From NCBI RefSeq assembly GCF_001592965.1, contig NZ_LRPC01000003.1:1-49506 (forward strand): a DNA stretch of 49,506 nucleotides, written 5' to 3'. Position numbers and translations under genes: made by a program. The DNA is from Roseivirga spongicola (lineage in GTDB: Bacteria > Bacteroidota > Bacteroidia > Cytophagales > Cyclobacteriaceae). Shown here one piece after another: positions 18,101 through 27,241 of this stretch. Under the pieces are notes generated by a model, which saw only the letters and a list, made by a program, of their open reading frames with translations, ran no database searches and was not told where the DNA came from. The stretch's first letter is position 1, and each line of letters opens with the position of its first letter.

Positions 18101-21100
18101 TTATTCTTCCATAATTGACCATGTCCATAGTTACGTTTTTATATACCGCTCTAGCATCTCTATCTCTAAGTCCATCTACATAAAGTTGAATGGACTGCTC
18201 ATTTCTTCTACGTTCAACAGTTGAGGTATTGTCTCTGTCTCGCTGAATGCCTGGAGGGAGCACATAAGGCGGTCTGCCATCTGCTGCCTGACTATTGTCT
18301 TCAATGTTTACAACCCCTACAGTAAAATTGGGGTCAGATGGTTCAGGTATTTCAAACAGCCCTTTTTCATATAAACTTTCTTGGAAGGTTCTCCACTGGC
18401 TACCAACCATTCTGAAATTGACAAACCTTAAAACAACTGGCTCTTCAAATTCGGTGAGGTAAGTTCTTACATATCTGATGGACTTAAACCCGTTGATATT
18501 TCCTTGTACGCGGTCTGGTTTTCTAACAGGAATACGGAAAAGGTACCAGCTGACTTGGTCGCCATTTACTTCATTGGTTACTTTATCTACAATATTGTTG
18601 GTGCCTACCTGGAATTGACTTGGTCGAACATCAATTTCATACTCGTAATATTCCTCTAAGTCGGCCAGAGTATTATCTCTATTTAGGTCTTCATTGTCTG
18701 GGAGGTTGCTGTTAGAAGCGGTAAAAGTTTGATTGCCCGTAGATAATGGGCTATTACCTTCCATGCCGTTGAAGTTTTTATATCGGGCTAGAATCTTTAC
18801 ATCAGCAGCATCTAATTCATCGCTTAAATAGTACTGGAAGTTATCTCCCGATGGATCACTTTCTAGCGCAGCTCTAACCTCTGCACTAACATTTACACTA
18901 GATAGGTAATCGGTGAAAAAAGTGACTTCGTCTGTAGACTTGAGTCCGTCTAGTCCAACGTCTTGATTTTCTCTGGCGCCTTGGCTATTGTCGAAAGCTG
19001 GATTTAGGTAGGGCTGGTTGGTTACATAACCCCATTCGTTAACCACCACATCGTTAGGGTCTGTAGAGCCATCTGTAGGAAGTCCTTGCTCAAAAGCATG
19101 TCTTTCATCCTTCATTAAGTCTTCTGAAATACTACCCAGGTTGAGGAACATTTTACCACCAGTTGTATTGGCTTTTGGCGGGTTTATGCCATCATCTATT
19201 TGGCCTCGTGGATTCTGAGGTGTACCGTTAGAGCTATTTATAAACGGATCCATCATCCAGAACTCTATGTACTCAATATTGGTCTTGTCGAAATCTACCT
19301 CATTGGTGATGGCTCTAACAATTCCTCCAAAGTTCTTTTCGGGTTCAGGTAGTGTTCCATCTGGGTTCAAGTCAGGATTGTAATTGTACATTCCTCGCTC
19401 TGATGGATAGTAGGCGATATCAAACGATGGCTCGTTTACCACAATTTGTTGAGGGTCTCGTTTTATTACTTCTGTTTGACCAATAGAGCGCACATAGTGG
19501 TTTTCTAAGTCTTCAGGAGTAATATTCTGTGGCCTGTTTCTGCCAGAAGATCTGTAGAAAACATTGTCTATGGTGTACCAAGCAATTTTTGCTCTTCTGT
19601 AGTTGGCGCCTAGTCTGTCTGGTGTTTGATTGGATAGGTCGAACCTATTGTCATCTGTTTTCGGGGTAGATGCAAGTTTCCAACTTTGAGGATTACTGAG
19701 ACTAAAAGGTGTTACTGTGGCTTCAAAATCGTCTATGTATGAGGTGCTCGTTCCATTTACTTGGTTTGAAGTACCTGGAATGAGCTGGGCAAATTCGCCA
19801 CCCATAGTTATTTTAGATGGTGCTTTAGTGTCTATAAATGGAAGGGCATCTACCATTCTTGTCAGTAAGCGAGAGTCTGCACTATAGTTGAAATCTAAGC
19901 CCCACATGGTATTGCTCACAGGTTCATTCCCTATGTTTACTCTAGATAGTTGAGGCCTTTCATTTAGGTGTAGGAGGGTGAGGCCAACATTGGTTTTGTC
20001 ATTGACTACATAATCTAATCGTGTACCTAAGAGATTTCTCGCCTGAAAACTGAAGAGGTCTGCCTTTTCATAAGTTACACGGATCTTTTTTCCTGAATTA
20101 AGGATAGATGGGTTAATGATGGTGACCTTTCCTATGGTGTAATCTACCGTGTAATCAGAGCCTTCAACAAGCCTGGTACCACCTGCGGTAACCACTACAC
20201 TACCTTCGGCCACTTGAAAGGCATTAAGGTTTATTTCATTGGTAGAGCCAGACTGCAGGCTTCCTTTAATAAAGTATTTATTCAGTCTGGAAATTAGCTG
20301 AGCATCGGCACGGGTTGTTTGGTAAAGCGTGTCGAATACATATTTGTCTTTTAAAAACTGTTCAGAATCTAGGAATTGTTCTTCTAGCCTATCGCCAAAG
20401 GGTTCTAAATAGGGAAATACCATGTAGCCTCTATCAGGATTTATGGTTACGCCTTCTACATAATCGAAATTACCGTCTTTCTGTGGGTCGCCATTTTGAT
20501 TAAGCTTATCCAGTCCCATAATTTCTATGAGAGGAATGTCTTTGGTGTTCTGGCCTTCGTGCAAACTAGGGTTATCAATTCCCGTATTATCATCGCGGTA
20601 AATGACCCTTAATTGAAACGATTGCTTTTCTATGTTGGCAGCATTGAGGTTATAGATGTTCTTCATCATCAGGTTCCAGGTAGGAACTTGAGTGTTGATT
20701 TTATTAGGGCGAAGCATCTTTAGGAAAATGATGTCTTCTTCACTTCTTCCTTGATAGTCTTCGGTCATTTCACCCACCTTGTAATTTCTGCCTTGGTAGT
20801 TGTACTCGAAAGAAACGGCTAGCACTTCATCATTTTGTAGCTGTCTGCTTAGAGAGAGAAAGCCTAAAGCGCTATTGAAGTAATATTCGGAAGGATCGAG
20901 TTTTCGAGCACCAGTCACCTTTACAAAATCCTGACCATTCTCTAGGTTGTATTGGTTTTCTAAAATTCCACTTACCTGATCTGGTCGTCTCAGACTAGGG
21001 TCGTTCTGAAGGTTAGAGAACAGACTATTGGCACCATTGCTAGTAGGGGAGGAAGGGTTGCCGTTGCCCACAAAGTTATTACCATCTCTATATATTACAT

Positions 21101-22229
21101 CGCCTTCACCTAAATCCATAAAGGCGGCAAAGTTTCGCAGCGTTTGAGTGTTATTATTTCGGTTCAACACGTAAACCTCAATTCTACTTATTTGTACACC
21201 AGAGATTACTGATGGAATACTACGTAGCCAGTTTTCATAATTATCTCTGAAAAAATGACCTAAGAAAAAGTGTCTGTTTTCATCATAATCGCTGGCTCTT
21301 ATCTCGAACTCATTCCTTTGTACACCACCCTCTACTTCAATAGATTCTGAGGTTCCTCTTTGAGATGCCGCAAGGGCTGTTACATAGAGCCTTCCGAATT
21401 GTAACTGAGTCTTAAACCCGAAGAGGTTTTGGCCTCCAGTTATTAAGCTATTGGCAATTGGTAGGCTTACATTACCAATCTCCATCGTTTTTATAATGTC
21501 GGATTCAAGGCCAGAGAAATCTACTTTTAGTTCGTTTTCAAAATCGAAGGAGTTGTTGTTGTCAAAATTGGCATTGATCTTCATTTTGGTACCAATAGTG
21601 CCATCCAAACTCATTTGAATGTTTTGGTCAAACTCGAAAGTACCGTTTCGCTGCTGCCGAATAGGAATGGCAGGGTTGTCTACTCTTTGAAAGCGTGCAC
21701 CAAAATCGAGCAGAACAGTTCCATTGGTATTGATTAGTATTTGGTCTCCTCCAAATAGTCTATCGAAGAAAGGGTTTAGAGCAATAGGAGGAATGAGTCG
21801 ACCTCTATTGGCAACAGCACTTTCTCCATCTCTGGCTTTAGATCGTTCTTTAAAAAACTCACGATTATCGGCCTCAATACGCTTTTGAAGTGCTTGGCTA
21901 AATGGAACATAAGCGGGTGGCCGAATAAAGGAACTCCCAACTTCTTCTGATGTAATAATATTCTTGCTTGTGTCTACAGCGTAATTTCTGTTGTAGAATG
22001 AAGCATTGTTGAAAAGTAGCGGAGAGTTTAATGGCTTTCTGAAAATTGGATCGCCAAATGGGTATCTAGGTCTGTAAATTGGGTATGGCGATGGGACATA
22101 CTTAGTAGTATCGACCTTTGTGGACGTAGTGTCTTGCGTTTGAAATAAAGCAAAGGCAGGCGTTGAAATGCTGCTTGCAATCATTCCAAGGAAGAAGATG
22201 ACTAATATTTTCCGCGTGTGGTTAACCAA
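15105..22229 (-). CDS. sprA: Type IX secretion translocon SprA (Sov)
   Basis: This is a 2374-residue outer-membrane protein. Its size and content match SprA/Sov, the very large single-chain barrel that forms the T9SS protein-conducting channel; in gliding relatives it is needed for SprB secretion. A signal peptide ends near PAFALF (about residue 29). The N-terminal part has the family's NPFFDRLFGGDQILINTNG and ENELKVDFSGLESDIIKTMEIGNVSLP. Further conserved text includes GEFAQLIPGTSNQVNG and SYIDDFE in the middle, and many aromatic amphipathic strands run to the last strand (TTFGGRIQFSLSQ). It follows ruvA by 15 bases. With porU and porV 10 kb away, three T9SS components lie in the window; porK-N homologues do not. 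Confidence 0.96.
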   Translation of the reverse strand: MVNHTRKILVIFFLGMIASSISTPAFALFQTQDTTSTKVDTTKYVPSPYPIYRPRYPFGDPIFRKPLNSPLLFNNASFYNRNYAVDTSKNIITSEEVGSSFIRPPAYVPFSQALQKRIEADNREFFKERSKARDGESAVANRGRLIPPIALNPFFDRLFGGDQILINTNGTVLLDFGARFQRVDNPAIPIRQQRNGTFEFDQNIQMSLDGTIGTKMKINANFDNNNSFDFENELKVDFSGLESDIIKTMEIGNVSLPIANSLITGGQNLFGFKTQLQFGRLYVTALAASQRGTSESIEVEGGVQRNEFEIRASDYDENRHFFLGHFFRDNYENWLRSIPSVISGVQISRIEVYVLNRNNNTQTLRNFAAFMDLGEGDVIYRDGNNFVGNGNPSSPTSNGANSLFSNLQNDPSLRRPDQVSGILENQYNLENGQDFVKVTGARKLDPSEYYFNSALGFLSLSRQLQNDEVLAVSFEYNYQGRNYKVGEMTEDYQGRSEEDIIFLKMLRPNKINTQVPTWNLMMKNIYNLNAANIEKQSFQLRVIYRDDNTGIDNPSLHEGQNTKDIPLIEIMGLDKLNQNGDPQKDGNFDYVEGVTINPDRGYMVFPYLEPFGDRLEEQFLDSEQFLKDKYVFDTLYQTTRADAQLISRLNKYFIKGSLQSGSTNEINLNAFQVAEGSVVVTAGGTRLVEGSDYTVDYTIGKVTIINPSILNSGKKIRVTYEKADLFSFQARNLLGTRLDYVVNDKTNVGLTLLHLNERPQLSRVNIGNEPVSNTMWGLDFNYSADSRLLTRMVDALPFIDTKAPSKITMGGEFAQLIPGTSNQVNGTSTSYIDDFEATVTPFSLSNPQSWKLASTPKTDDNRFDLSNQTPDRLGANYRRAKIAWYTIDNVFYRSSGRNRPQNITPEDLENHYVRSIGQTEVIKRDPQQIVVNEPSFDIAYYPSERGMYNYNPDLNPDGTLPEPEKNFGGIVRAITNEVDFDKTNIEYIEFWMMDPFINSSNGTPQNPRGQIDDGINPPKANTTGGKMFLNLGSISEDLMKDERHAFEQGLPTDGSTDPNDVVVNEWGYVTNQPYLNPAFDNSQGARENQDVGLDGLKSTDEVTFFTDYLSSVNVSAEVRAALESDPSGDNFQYYLSDELDAADVKILARYKNFNGMEGNSPLSTGNQTFTASNSNLPDNEDLNRDNTLADLEEYYEYEIDVRPSQFQVGTNNIVDKVTNEVNGDQVSWYLFRIPVRKPDRVQGNINGFKSIRYVRTYLTEFEEPVVLRFVNFRMVGSQWRTFQESLYEKGLFEIPEPSDPNFTVGVVNIEDNSQAADGRPPYVLPPGIQRDRDNTSTVERRRNEQSIQLYVDGLRDRDARAVYKNVTMDMVNYGRIKMFLHADSPDNLQPGEVTAFLRLGTDFTENYYEVEVPLTMTQSGDISPELIWPEENEIDIAFSDLYEVKAERNRMNANLNLPYTATVGKYNVTVVGRPDMSSVQTLMIGVRNPSSLDAEPKTFYLWANELRVTDFDSKSGWAANARLDAQLADLGNVSASFSHSSIGFGGISDKVSERNREKMTAYDISTSVALHKFFPEDWGLEIPAFYSVEHARSVPQFDPLDPDLPLEDVLNSFDDEGERDDYFDKVVDVSKRRSFNFSNVRKRRTGEGGLNLPWAIENFSFTYAYNEIDRSNINTAEYAYRNYRGAINYSYNPAPLNIAPFKNAEFLNSKWLQLIQDINFNPIPTSITVNGDVNRSFLKTQLRNADLGTDGIDPYYEKSFTFDRRYAVNWDLTERLTLDYTATVNAIVDEPEGDINTDVKRDSIWNNFKKFGRIKNYTHSITAGYTLPFDKIPATDWISSDVDYTTTFNWIAGAIGQRDTLGNTARNNRKYGVTGKLDLVKLYNNIGVLKKINTPTRSRTRPGSNAAAADSTQRKSISEIPFWKGFLRALMSLRSVNFNYARTEGTILPGYMPDVYLFGLDKGFENPGLGFVLGSQDNSIRNRLANNSLYAPSEFLTSPFQQNRTTTYGFDAVVEPFQDFRINVNGRKNYTDNYQEIFRNDADNPGFVSINPNRTGTYGISFMMIKTAFEKDNADNTSPLFENFENYRSALKQRLDGLNENGEYDINSQEVVIPAFIAAYTGKNPESVNLSPFPKLPIPNWSINYNGLSKIPGISDVFSTFSISHAYASQYDVSNFVNSPLYTTGLTLDYSLRDAGLASQFNENGDLVPVYLAQQVVMTERMAPFIGMNMRTKGNWTLRLDYNRERNLGLNLSNIQITERQKKDFVLNVGFAKSGVQIPFRINGRRESLPNELRFNMGLTISDTKVVQRRIDEDPIITDGIMTFRLNPTVDYKISEALLVTLYFDRSVNDPRVSTSFLNARTTFGGRIQFSLSQ

Positions 22230-22244
22230 TACTTAAGAAATAGC

Positions 22245-22838
22245 TTAGGCTGCTTTGAGTGCCAACTTTATCAATTCTTCCAGACTTATTTCTCCAGAGC
22301 GATCTTTCATTATTTTTTCGATGCTCTTTTGCGCAGCTGCCTTGTTAATGCCTAAGGTTACTAACGCTGCTAGTGCTTCGTTTCTTATGGTGTTTCTGCT
22401 AGAAGCCCCAATATTAATCAGATCGCCAGAAGCAGACTCTCTACCGATTTTATCTTTTAGCTCGAGAATTATGCGTTGGGCGGTTTTAGCGCCTATGCCT
22501 TTAACACCCTGAATAGTACGTACATCTTCTCCCATTATGGCTTCTTCAACCTCTTCTGGGCTTAAAGAAGAAAGCACCATTAGCCCAGTTGAAGGGCCAA
22601 CTCCAGAAATAGAAATTAAATGCTGAAAAATGCTTTTTTCATGTTGATCTGCAAAACCGAAAAGTGTTTGCGCATCTTCCTTTACATGAAAGTGAGTGAA
22701 GAGTTGAATGTCTTCACGGTCTTTAATTTTAGAAAAAGTGTTGAGAGAAACCTTAACTTCATAGCCAACACCTTGAATATCAATAATAACGAAGGTGGGG
22801 TCTTGAAAAGCAAGTTTACCTTTTAGATAAGCAAACAT
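22245..22838 (-). CDS. ruvA: Holliday junction branch migration protein RuvA
   Basis: This DNA-binding subunit of the RuvAB branch-migration motor is 197 residues with the start chosen here, MFAYLKGKL. That is the family's normal N-terminus and close to the E. coli length of 203. An upstream in-frame ATG at 22874 would add 12 atypical residues and would begin inside a terminator hairpin, so it was rejected. Domain I is the OB fold. Domain II has the helix-hairpin-helix motifs ISGVGPSTGLMVLSSLSP and IKGIGAKTAQRIILELKDK. Domain III is the C-terminal RuvB-contacting helix bundle (EALAALVTLGINKAAAQKSI). The gene precedes sprA by 15 bases. Confidence 0.95.
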   Translation of the reverse strand: MFAYLKGKLAFQDPTFVIIDIQGVGYEVKVSLNTFSKIKDREDIQLFTHFHVKEDAQTLFGFADQHEKSIFQHLISISGVGPSTGLMVLSSLSPEEVEEAIMGEDVRTIQGVKGIGAKTAQRIILELKDKIGRESASGDLINIGASSRNTIRNEALAALVTLGINKAAAQKSIEKIMKDRSGEISLEELIKLALKAA

Positions 22839-22855
22839 ATGTGGCGAGTCTTTAG

Positions 22856-22890
22856 GGAAAAACAAAAATGGCAAGTATTACTTGCCATTC
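22856..22890 (-). terminator. Rho-independent terminator after the DUF4837 gene
   Basis: On the minus strand, AATGGCAAG, a TAATA loop and CTTGCCATT form a perfect 9-bp stem followed by TTTTGTTTTT. It lies about 50 bases past the DUF4837 stop and just upstream of ruvA. It is one of the clearest intrinsic terminators in the window, and it separates the DUF4837 gene from the ruvA-sprA unit. Confidence 0.8.
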
Positions 22891-22940
22891 CTAAAATTAA
22901 TAAGATTCCTTAATTCCTTGCCCTATTCCTTGTTTTAATG

Positions 22941-24050
22941 TCAGGTAGTTCTGAATGTAGTTAGGAGAGACTCCATTTCTCGTATTAGCTCTCTGTGGTC
23001 TTCATTAGGGAAAATAACAAAGCCTTCAATATAGTAGAGTTTGCCTTTTTGTTCATCTACAAACGTGTAGCTTACAAAGGTGCCACCTACAGAGAAGTTG
23101 TTGGTTTTCCATGCCCCGCGCATTTCTACGGTATACTTATCTCTGAAGTTGATGTTTCTGAAAACAGGCTGCATATACTTGTTTTCCGTAATCATGTACG
23201 ATTCTGGGTTGGCAGGGTCTCCGTAAATGTACTTCTGACCAATTTCATCGCGAAGTTTGATGATGTTTTCTTCTTCAAACTCTTCTTGAGATTTGTAGTC
23301 TTTAACATAGACAAATAGGTTCTTGCTAGGGCCTACCGAGGGTAAATAGCGAGCCCACATGAAATCATCTTCTAAAATGGCAAGTTCATAGCTTGCAGGT
23401 ATTTTGATGGAAATGCCAAGTTGGTCGTTTACTCTGTTTACGATGCCTCGAGAAGCCGTAGACATTCTTAGGTCATCGGCTAGCCTTTGTTTCTCTGCAA
23501 TGTTGAAGTAGTTCTGAATAGCATCTGCATTCTCAAGAAGGTTGTTGATAAGTGTTTTGTCGTCTTTAGCGAAAAGCTGGAGAACTTTCTGGCCTCTGGC
23601 AAATTGATTTTCAGAGGTTTGCATATATCGCTCTGGGTCATTGAGAATCATTTCTTTAGATGACTCACTGAAAGTGCCTTGCAGCCATTTATCTGCTGCA
23701 GAGTTGCCCTCAAGACTAACCACATAAACTAAGTTTCTGGCTAGTTTAAATATTCGATTAAACTCAAATGGTTCAATGATTCTTATAGTGAACATGGGCT
23801 CTGTTCTGGTGAGTCCAGGAACCGGTTCTCTGAAGACAGTTTTGATGGCTTCACCAAGTTCGCCTTCGTACTTCTTTTTGTTCATTACAATAACAATCTC
23901 ACCAGGTTCTCCAGAGGCTTCGGGTAAGTGGGCTTCTTTCTTGGCATTGGCCGTTCCGTCTCCGTCTACATCAACTTGTGCACCATCTTTGCTGTTCGAG
24001 CATGAGAAGATGAAAAGGGTTATTAGTGTATATAAAGCGATTTTTTTCAT
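22941..24050 (-). CDS. DUF4837 family lipoprotein
   Basis: This is a 369-residue predicted lipoprotein. Its signal peptide ends in FIFSC, with the lipidated cysteine at residue 17, followed by a short low-complexity Asp/Gly linker. The rest matches what I recall of DUF4837, a Bacteroidota-specific family of unknown function: SGEPGEIVIVMNKKKYEGELG at the start of the mature domain and a C-terminal AWKTNNFSVGGTFVSYTFVDE. It stands alone between a terminator downstream and the lytic transglycosylase gene upstream. Envelope localisation is supported by the lipobox; no function can be given. Confidence 0.78.
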   Translation of the reverse strand: MKKIALYTLITLFIFSCSNSKDGAQVDVDGDGTANAKKEAHLPEASGEPGEIVIVMNKKKYEGELGEAIKTVFREPVPGLTRTEPMFTIRIIEPFEFNRIFKLARNLVYVVSLEGNSAADKWLQGTFSESSKEMILNDPERYMQTSENQFARGQKVLQLFAKDDKTLINNLLENADAIQNYFNIAEKQRLADDLRMSTASRGIVNRVNDQLGISIKIPASYELAILEDDFMWARYLPSVGPSKNLFVYVKDYKSQEEFEEENIIKLRDEIGQKYIYGDPANPESYMITENKYMQPVFRNINFRDKYTVEMRGAWKTNNFSVGGTFVSYTFVDEQKGKLYYIEGFVIFPNEDHRELIREMESLLTTFRTT

Positions 24051-24135
24051 AACCTAAGTAATATTTAGATTCAAGGAAACTATTTCTAATTATAGAAACA
24101 AGAAAAACTACTAAAAGTTTAGTTGATTGATTTTA

Positions 24136-25476
24136 CTAATCAATTCTGAGCTTCATGCCAGGTTTGAGTGTGTTACCTCTAAGGTTGTTCAACTCCTTAA
24201 TTCTGTCGATGCTCAGTCCCTGATACATACGAGAAATATCCCAAAGGGTGTCACCAACTTGAACAACGTGAATCTTGGAATCTGGAATTGGCTGATTCAA
24301 AACGTTTTTCACTGTAACAGAAGATGGATCGTAAAAGTCGGGTCCAATAAAGATTTCTAACTTTTGCCCAACCCTAATTAGAGAGCCTCTAATGTTGTTC
24401 CATTCGCGGAGGTCGGAGAGCTTTACATTGTGTTTTCTGGCAATTGTTCCCAGCACATCGCCACTTCGCACTCTGTACACAACCTTTTCCTTGCCAAAGG
24501 TACTGCCAGGCATATTCTTGGCTACCTTTTCAAACTCCACTTTATCTGCTTCTGCTCTTGTGAGAATATTGCTTTCATTGGCATAATACTTATGCGCTTC
24601 TTGTTTCGGTATTCTCAATTCAAAGTTCTTGATTTTTTCAGGAACAGCGCCTTTTTTGATGGAAGGGTTTAATTCCGCTAGAACATCTAAATCAATGTTG
24701 CTCTCTTCTGCAAAAGACTTTAGGTAAATGAACTGATTGGTTTTTATTACCTCATAATCTTGAGGTAGAAGTTCTTCTGTAGTATAAATATTATGAATGT
24801 CGGCATACTCCATGGCGTAAACGATGGCTGCAAATTGAGGAACATAAGACCTTGTTTCCCTAGGCAGGTAATTGTATACAGCCCAAAAGTCTCCTTTTTT
24901 TCCAGCCCTTCTTTCTGCTCGCCATACATTACCAATACCACTATTGTAAGCAGCCAATGTGAGCTTCCAGTCTTCAAACATTCCGTAGAGCCATTTAATA
25001 TACCTACAGGCTGCATCGGTAGCCTTTTCTGGGTCCATTCGCTCATCTATATACCAGTCAATGTGTAGGCCGTATTGCTTTGCGGTAGGAGACATAAATT
25101 GCCACAGACCGACAGCTTGAGGGCCCGAAACCGCTTTCGGATTTAGTCCTGCTTCAATGATGGGTAGGTACTTTAGCTCTTGAGGTAAGTCGTATTTGGC
25201 TAGGTACTTCTCAAAAATGGGGAAGTAAACTTCCTTTCTTCTGAGCATTTCTCGCGTGTAATCACGATCTCTAACAGTAAAGTAATTGATGAAGGCATGA
25301 ACTCGCTCGTTATAAGCAATGTCTATGTCTAGGTTTAGCTCGTTATATAACTTTTCAGTTTGTTCCTTAGAAATGTCAGGAGCATAATCATATACCTCAT
25401 ACGGATGAAGCTCTTCCTGAGCAATACTGAAAATTGAAATAATTGATAATAAAACGACTGATATCCACTTCCTCAT
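24136..25476 (-). CDS. LysM-containing lytic transglycosylase (MltD-like)
   Basis: This 446-residue secreted murein hydrolase begins with a signal peptide, ISVVLLSIISIFSIAQ. The start at 25476 gives a normal signal peptide and avoids overlap with gatA, unlike the longer frame from 25539. An SLT domain (about residues 85-225) contains LPIIEAGLNPKAVSGPQAVG with the catalytic Glu at about 108, then LWQFMSPTAKQYGL and LAAYNSGIGNVWRA. Two C-terminal LysM domains bind peptidoglycan: VYRVRSGDVLGTIARKHNV and IHVVQVGDTLWDISRMYQG. The enzyme cleaves glycan strands to form 1,6-anhydro ends during wall growth. It lies 7 bases after gatA and may be cotranscribed with gatA and tatA. Confidence 0.92.
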   Translation of the reverse strand: MRKWISVVLLSIISIFSIAQEELHPYEVYDYAPDISKEQTEKLYNELNLDIDIAYNERVHAFINYFTVRDRDYTREMLRRKEVYFPIFEKYLAKYDLPQELKYLPIIEAGLNPKAVSGPQAVGLWQFMSPTAKQYGLHIDWYIDERMDPEKATDAACRYIKWLYGMFEDWKLTLAAYNSGIGNVWRAERRAGKKGDFWAVYNYLPRETRSYVPQFAAIVYAMEYADIHNIYTTEELLPQDYEVIKTNQFIYLKSFAEESNIDLDVLAELNPSIKKGAVPEKIKNFELRIPKQEAHKYYANESNILTRAEADKVEFEKVAKNMPGSTFGKEKVVYRVRSGDVLGTIARKHNVKLSDLREWNNIRGSLIRVGQKLEIFIGPDFYDPSSVTVKNVLNQPIPDSKIHVVQVGDTLWDISRMYQGLSIDRIKELNNLRGNTLKPGMKLRID

Positions 25477-25483
25477 TGTCTGC

Positions 25484-26905
25484 TTAACGCGTTTTGTTCT
25501 GCAGGATTTTCGAAAATGCAAAAAGTTTTTCTTCCTCAAAAGCTCCTGCCATAATTTGCATTCCTATTGGCAAGTTCTCACCATCTGAACCACATGGAAT
25601 AGAAATGGCTGGAATGCCAGAAATTGACGCCTGAACTGTAAACAAGTCGGCCATATACATAGCTAAAGGACTTGTGTGGCTGTTTTGTTTGAAAGCTGTG
25701 GTTGGTGTAGTGGGAGTAATGATGAAGTCACTGTCTGCTAAGATGTTCTCTGTAGCCGCCTTAATTAGCTTTCTAACTTTTTGGGCTGTAGTAAAGTATG
25801 CATCGTAATAGTCGGCACTAAGTACAAAGGTGCCGAGCATAATCCTTCTTCTTACTTCATCACCAAAACCTTCTGTACGAGAGCGCTTATACATAGTCTC
25901 AAGGTCTTCCGTATTGCTGCTTCTTAAGCCGTAATGCGCACCATCATATCGAGACAGGTTTGTGCTAGCTTCTGCAGTAGTTAAAATGTAATAAGTGGGT
26001 AGAATGTAGTCTGCATATGGGAATTCGGCTTCTATTAATTCGTGCCCACCATTACCAAGCTGCTCTACTAGTGATTTGTATGCCGCTCTAATTTCTGGTT
26101 GAATGCCTTCGTTAGTGAAAAACTGTTTGAAGTAGCTAATCCTGAATTTTTTGTCTGTTATAGGCGTGTTAAATTCTGGTGTAGGCTGGCTTGAGCAGGT
26201 AGCATCTTTGCCGTCTTTCCCCGCAATTACCTGAAGGACTCTGGCATTGTCTTCAGCAGATTTAGAGAAGATGCCGATTGTATCGAATGAGGAGGCATAA
26301 GCCAATAAACCCCATCTGGATATTCTTGAATAAGTGGGTTTAAGACCAGTTATTCCGCAAAAAGCAGCAGGTTGCCTCACCGATCCACCTGTGTCTGTAC
26401 CCAAAGCAATATGACACATGTTGGCAGCAACTGCAGCAGCTGAGCCTCCTGATGAGCCACCTGGAACTCTGCTTGGGTCTAATGGGTTGAGCGCTGGGCC
26501 ATGGGCAGAATTCTCATTTGAAGAGCCCATTCCAAACTCGTCACAGTTTTGTCTGCCAATAACAATAGCATCTTGTTCCAGCAATCTTTCGACTGCTGTA
26601 GCGGAAAACTGAGATTCAAAACCTGAGAGGATATTGCTCGATCCGTTTACCTGATGGTTTTTATAACAGATCAAGTCTTTGATTCCAAAAATTAAGCCGG
26701 CCAAAGGGCCGGCTGTGTTATTGGATATTTTAATGTCTATTTCTCTTGCTCTGTGCTTAGCTTCTTCGGAATAAACTTCAACAAATGCATTGAGATGTTT
26801 TCCTTTCTCTATGTTGGCTAGGTAGCCATCTACTAATTTTGCACAGGTTGTTCGATTTTGCTTAAGGTCTTCCTGAATCTCATCTAAAAGATGATAATCC
26901 TTCAT
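25484..26905 (-). CDS. gatA: Asp-tRNA(Asn)/Glu-tRNA(Gln) amidotransferase subunit A
   Basis: This 473-residue amidase-signature enzyme has the catalytic Lys-cisSer-Ser triad: Lys76 in FGIKDLI, Ser151 in PGGSSGGSAAAVAA, and nucleophile Ser175 in GTDTGGSVRQPAAFCG. GLKPTYSRISRWGLLAYASSFD and the C-terminal NLPIGMQIMAG are typical of GatA rather than other amidases. GatA releases ammonia from glutamine for the GatB subunit, which amidates misacylated tRNAs. gatB and gatC are not in the window. The gene lies 5 bases after tatA. A perfect 8-bp GC-rich inverted repeat (26695-26714) lies inside the reading frame near the start. Confidence 0.93.
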   Translation of the reverse strand: MKDYHLLDEIQEDLKQNRTTCAKLVDGYLANIEKGKHLNAFVEVYSEEAKHRAREIDIKISNNTAGPLAGLIFGIKDLICYKNHQVNGSSNILSGFESQFSATAVERLLEQDAIVIGRQNCDEFGMGSSNENSAHGPALNPLDPSRVPGGSSGGSAAAVAANMCHIALGTDTGGSVRQPAAFCGITGLKPTYSRISRWGLLAYASSFDTIGIFSKSAEDNARVLQVIAGKDGKDATCSSQPTPEFNTPITDKKFRISYFKQFFTNEGIQPEIRAAYKSLVEQLGNGGHELIEAEFPYADYILPTYYILTTAEASTNLSRYDGAHYGLRSSNTEDLETMYKRSRTEGFGDEVRRRIMLGTFVLSADYYDAYFTTAQKVRKLIKAATENILADSDFIITPTTPTTAFKQNSHTSPLAMYMADLFTVQASISGIPAISIPCGSDGENLPIGMQIMAGAFEEEKLFAFSKILQNKTR

Positions 26906-26910
26906 TAACC

Positions 26911-27111
26911 TTATTCTTTATCGATTTCTTTTCCAGCATCGTCTACCTCTTTCTTAATCTCTTTGGTAGCGTCTTTGAACTCTCTAATTCCTTTTCCAAA
27001 CCCTCTTGCCAAATCTGGAATCTTCTTAGCTCCAAATAGGAGAAGAACAATAAATAAGATGACAAAGATTTCGGGTCCTCCCGGCATTCCTATCGCTAAA
27101 ATTGTTTCCAT
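26911..27111 (-). CDS. tatA: Sec-independent translocase subunit TatA
   Basis: This 66-residue protein has the TatA layout: a short periplasmic N-terminus, one membrane helix (about residues 12-27, [17 protein letters not shown]), the FGxKKxPxLARxxGK hinge, and an amphipathic then charged tail ([22 protein letters not shown]). TatA oligomers form the pore for folded proteins with twin-arginine signals. The length favours TatA/E over TatB. It leads the tatA-gatA run, and a TATCTTTG box lies 22 bases upstream. tatC is not in the window. Confidence 0.93.
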   Translation of the reverse strand: METILAIGMPGGPEIFVILFIVLLLFGAKKIPDLARGFGKGIREFKDATKEIKKEVDDAGKEIDKE

Positions 27112-27132
27112 GCGTATAAAATTCTAATCTTT

Positions 27133-27140
27133 CAAAGATA
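27133..27140 (-). promoter_or_regulatory. Possible -7 promoter box for tatA-gatA
   Basis: On the minus strand the bases read TATCTTTG, a full match to TAnnTTTG, 22 bases upstream of the tatA start. A TTTTG at 27166-27170 could be the -33 element, but the 25-base gap is longer than usual. It lies in the 130-base gap between tatA and the EnvC-like gene. Confidence 0.4.
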
Positions 27141-27241
27141 GGCAAAAACTATCATTTTAAGCTTTCAAAAGCAATTTGTTTATCAATTGTATGTTTTCTG
27201 CGCTTAGTTTTTTACTCAAGTGGCGGTTTGACAACTTAAGG

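Noticed and set aside
24051-24135. TTTCTA/TAGAAA small hairpin before the DUF4837 gene.
   Set aside because: Six AT-rich base pairs, no supporting context.
25477-25539. Longer N-terminus for the lytic transglycosylase starting inside gatA.
   Set aside because: It puts a basic 21-residue stretch before a complete signal peptide and overlaps gatA by 56 bases; the start at 25476 is better.
26695-26714. Perfect 8-bp GC-rich hairpin AGCCGGCC/GGCCGGCT with a tetraloop, like a terminator.
   Set aside because: It lies inside gatA and encodes conserved TAGPLAGL residues; no T-tract on either strand.
27225-27235. TTTGACAACTT, similar to one arm of the 80-bp element.
   Set aside because: No matching right arm 50 bases away and one base is missing; probably chance.
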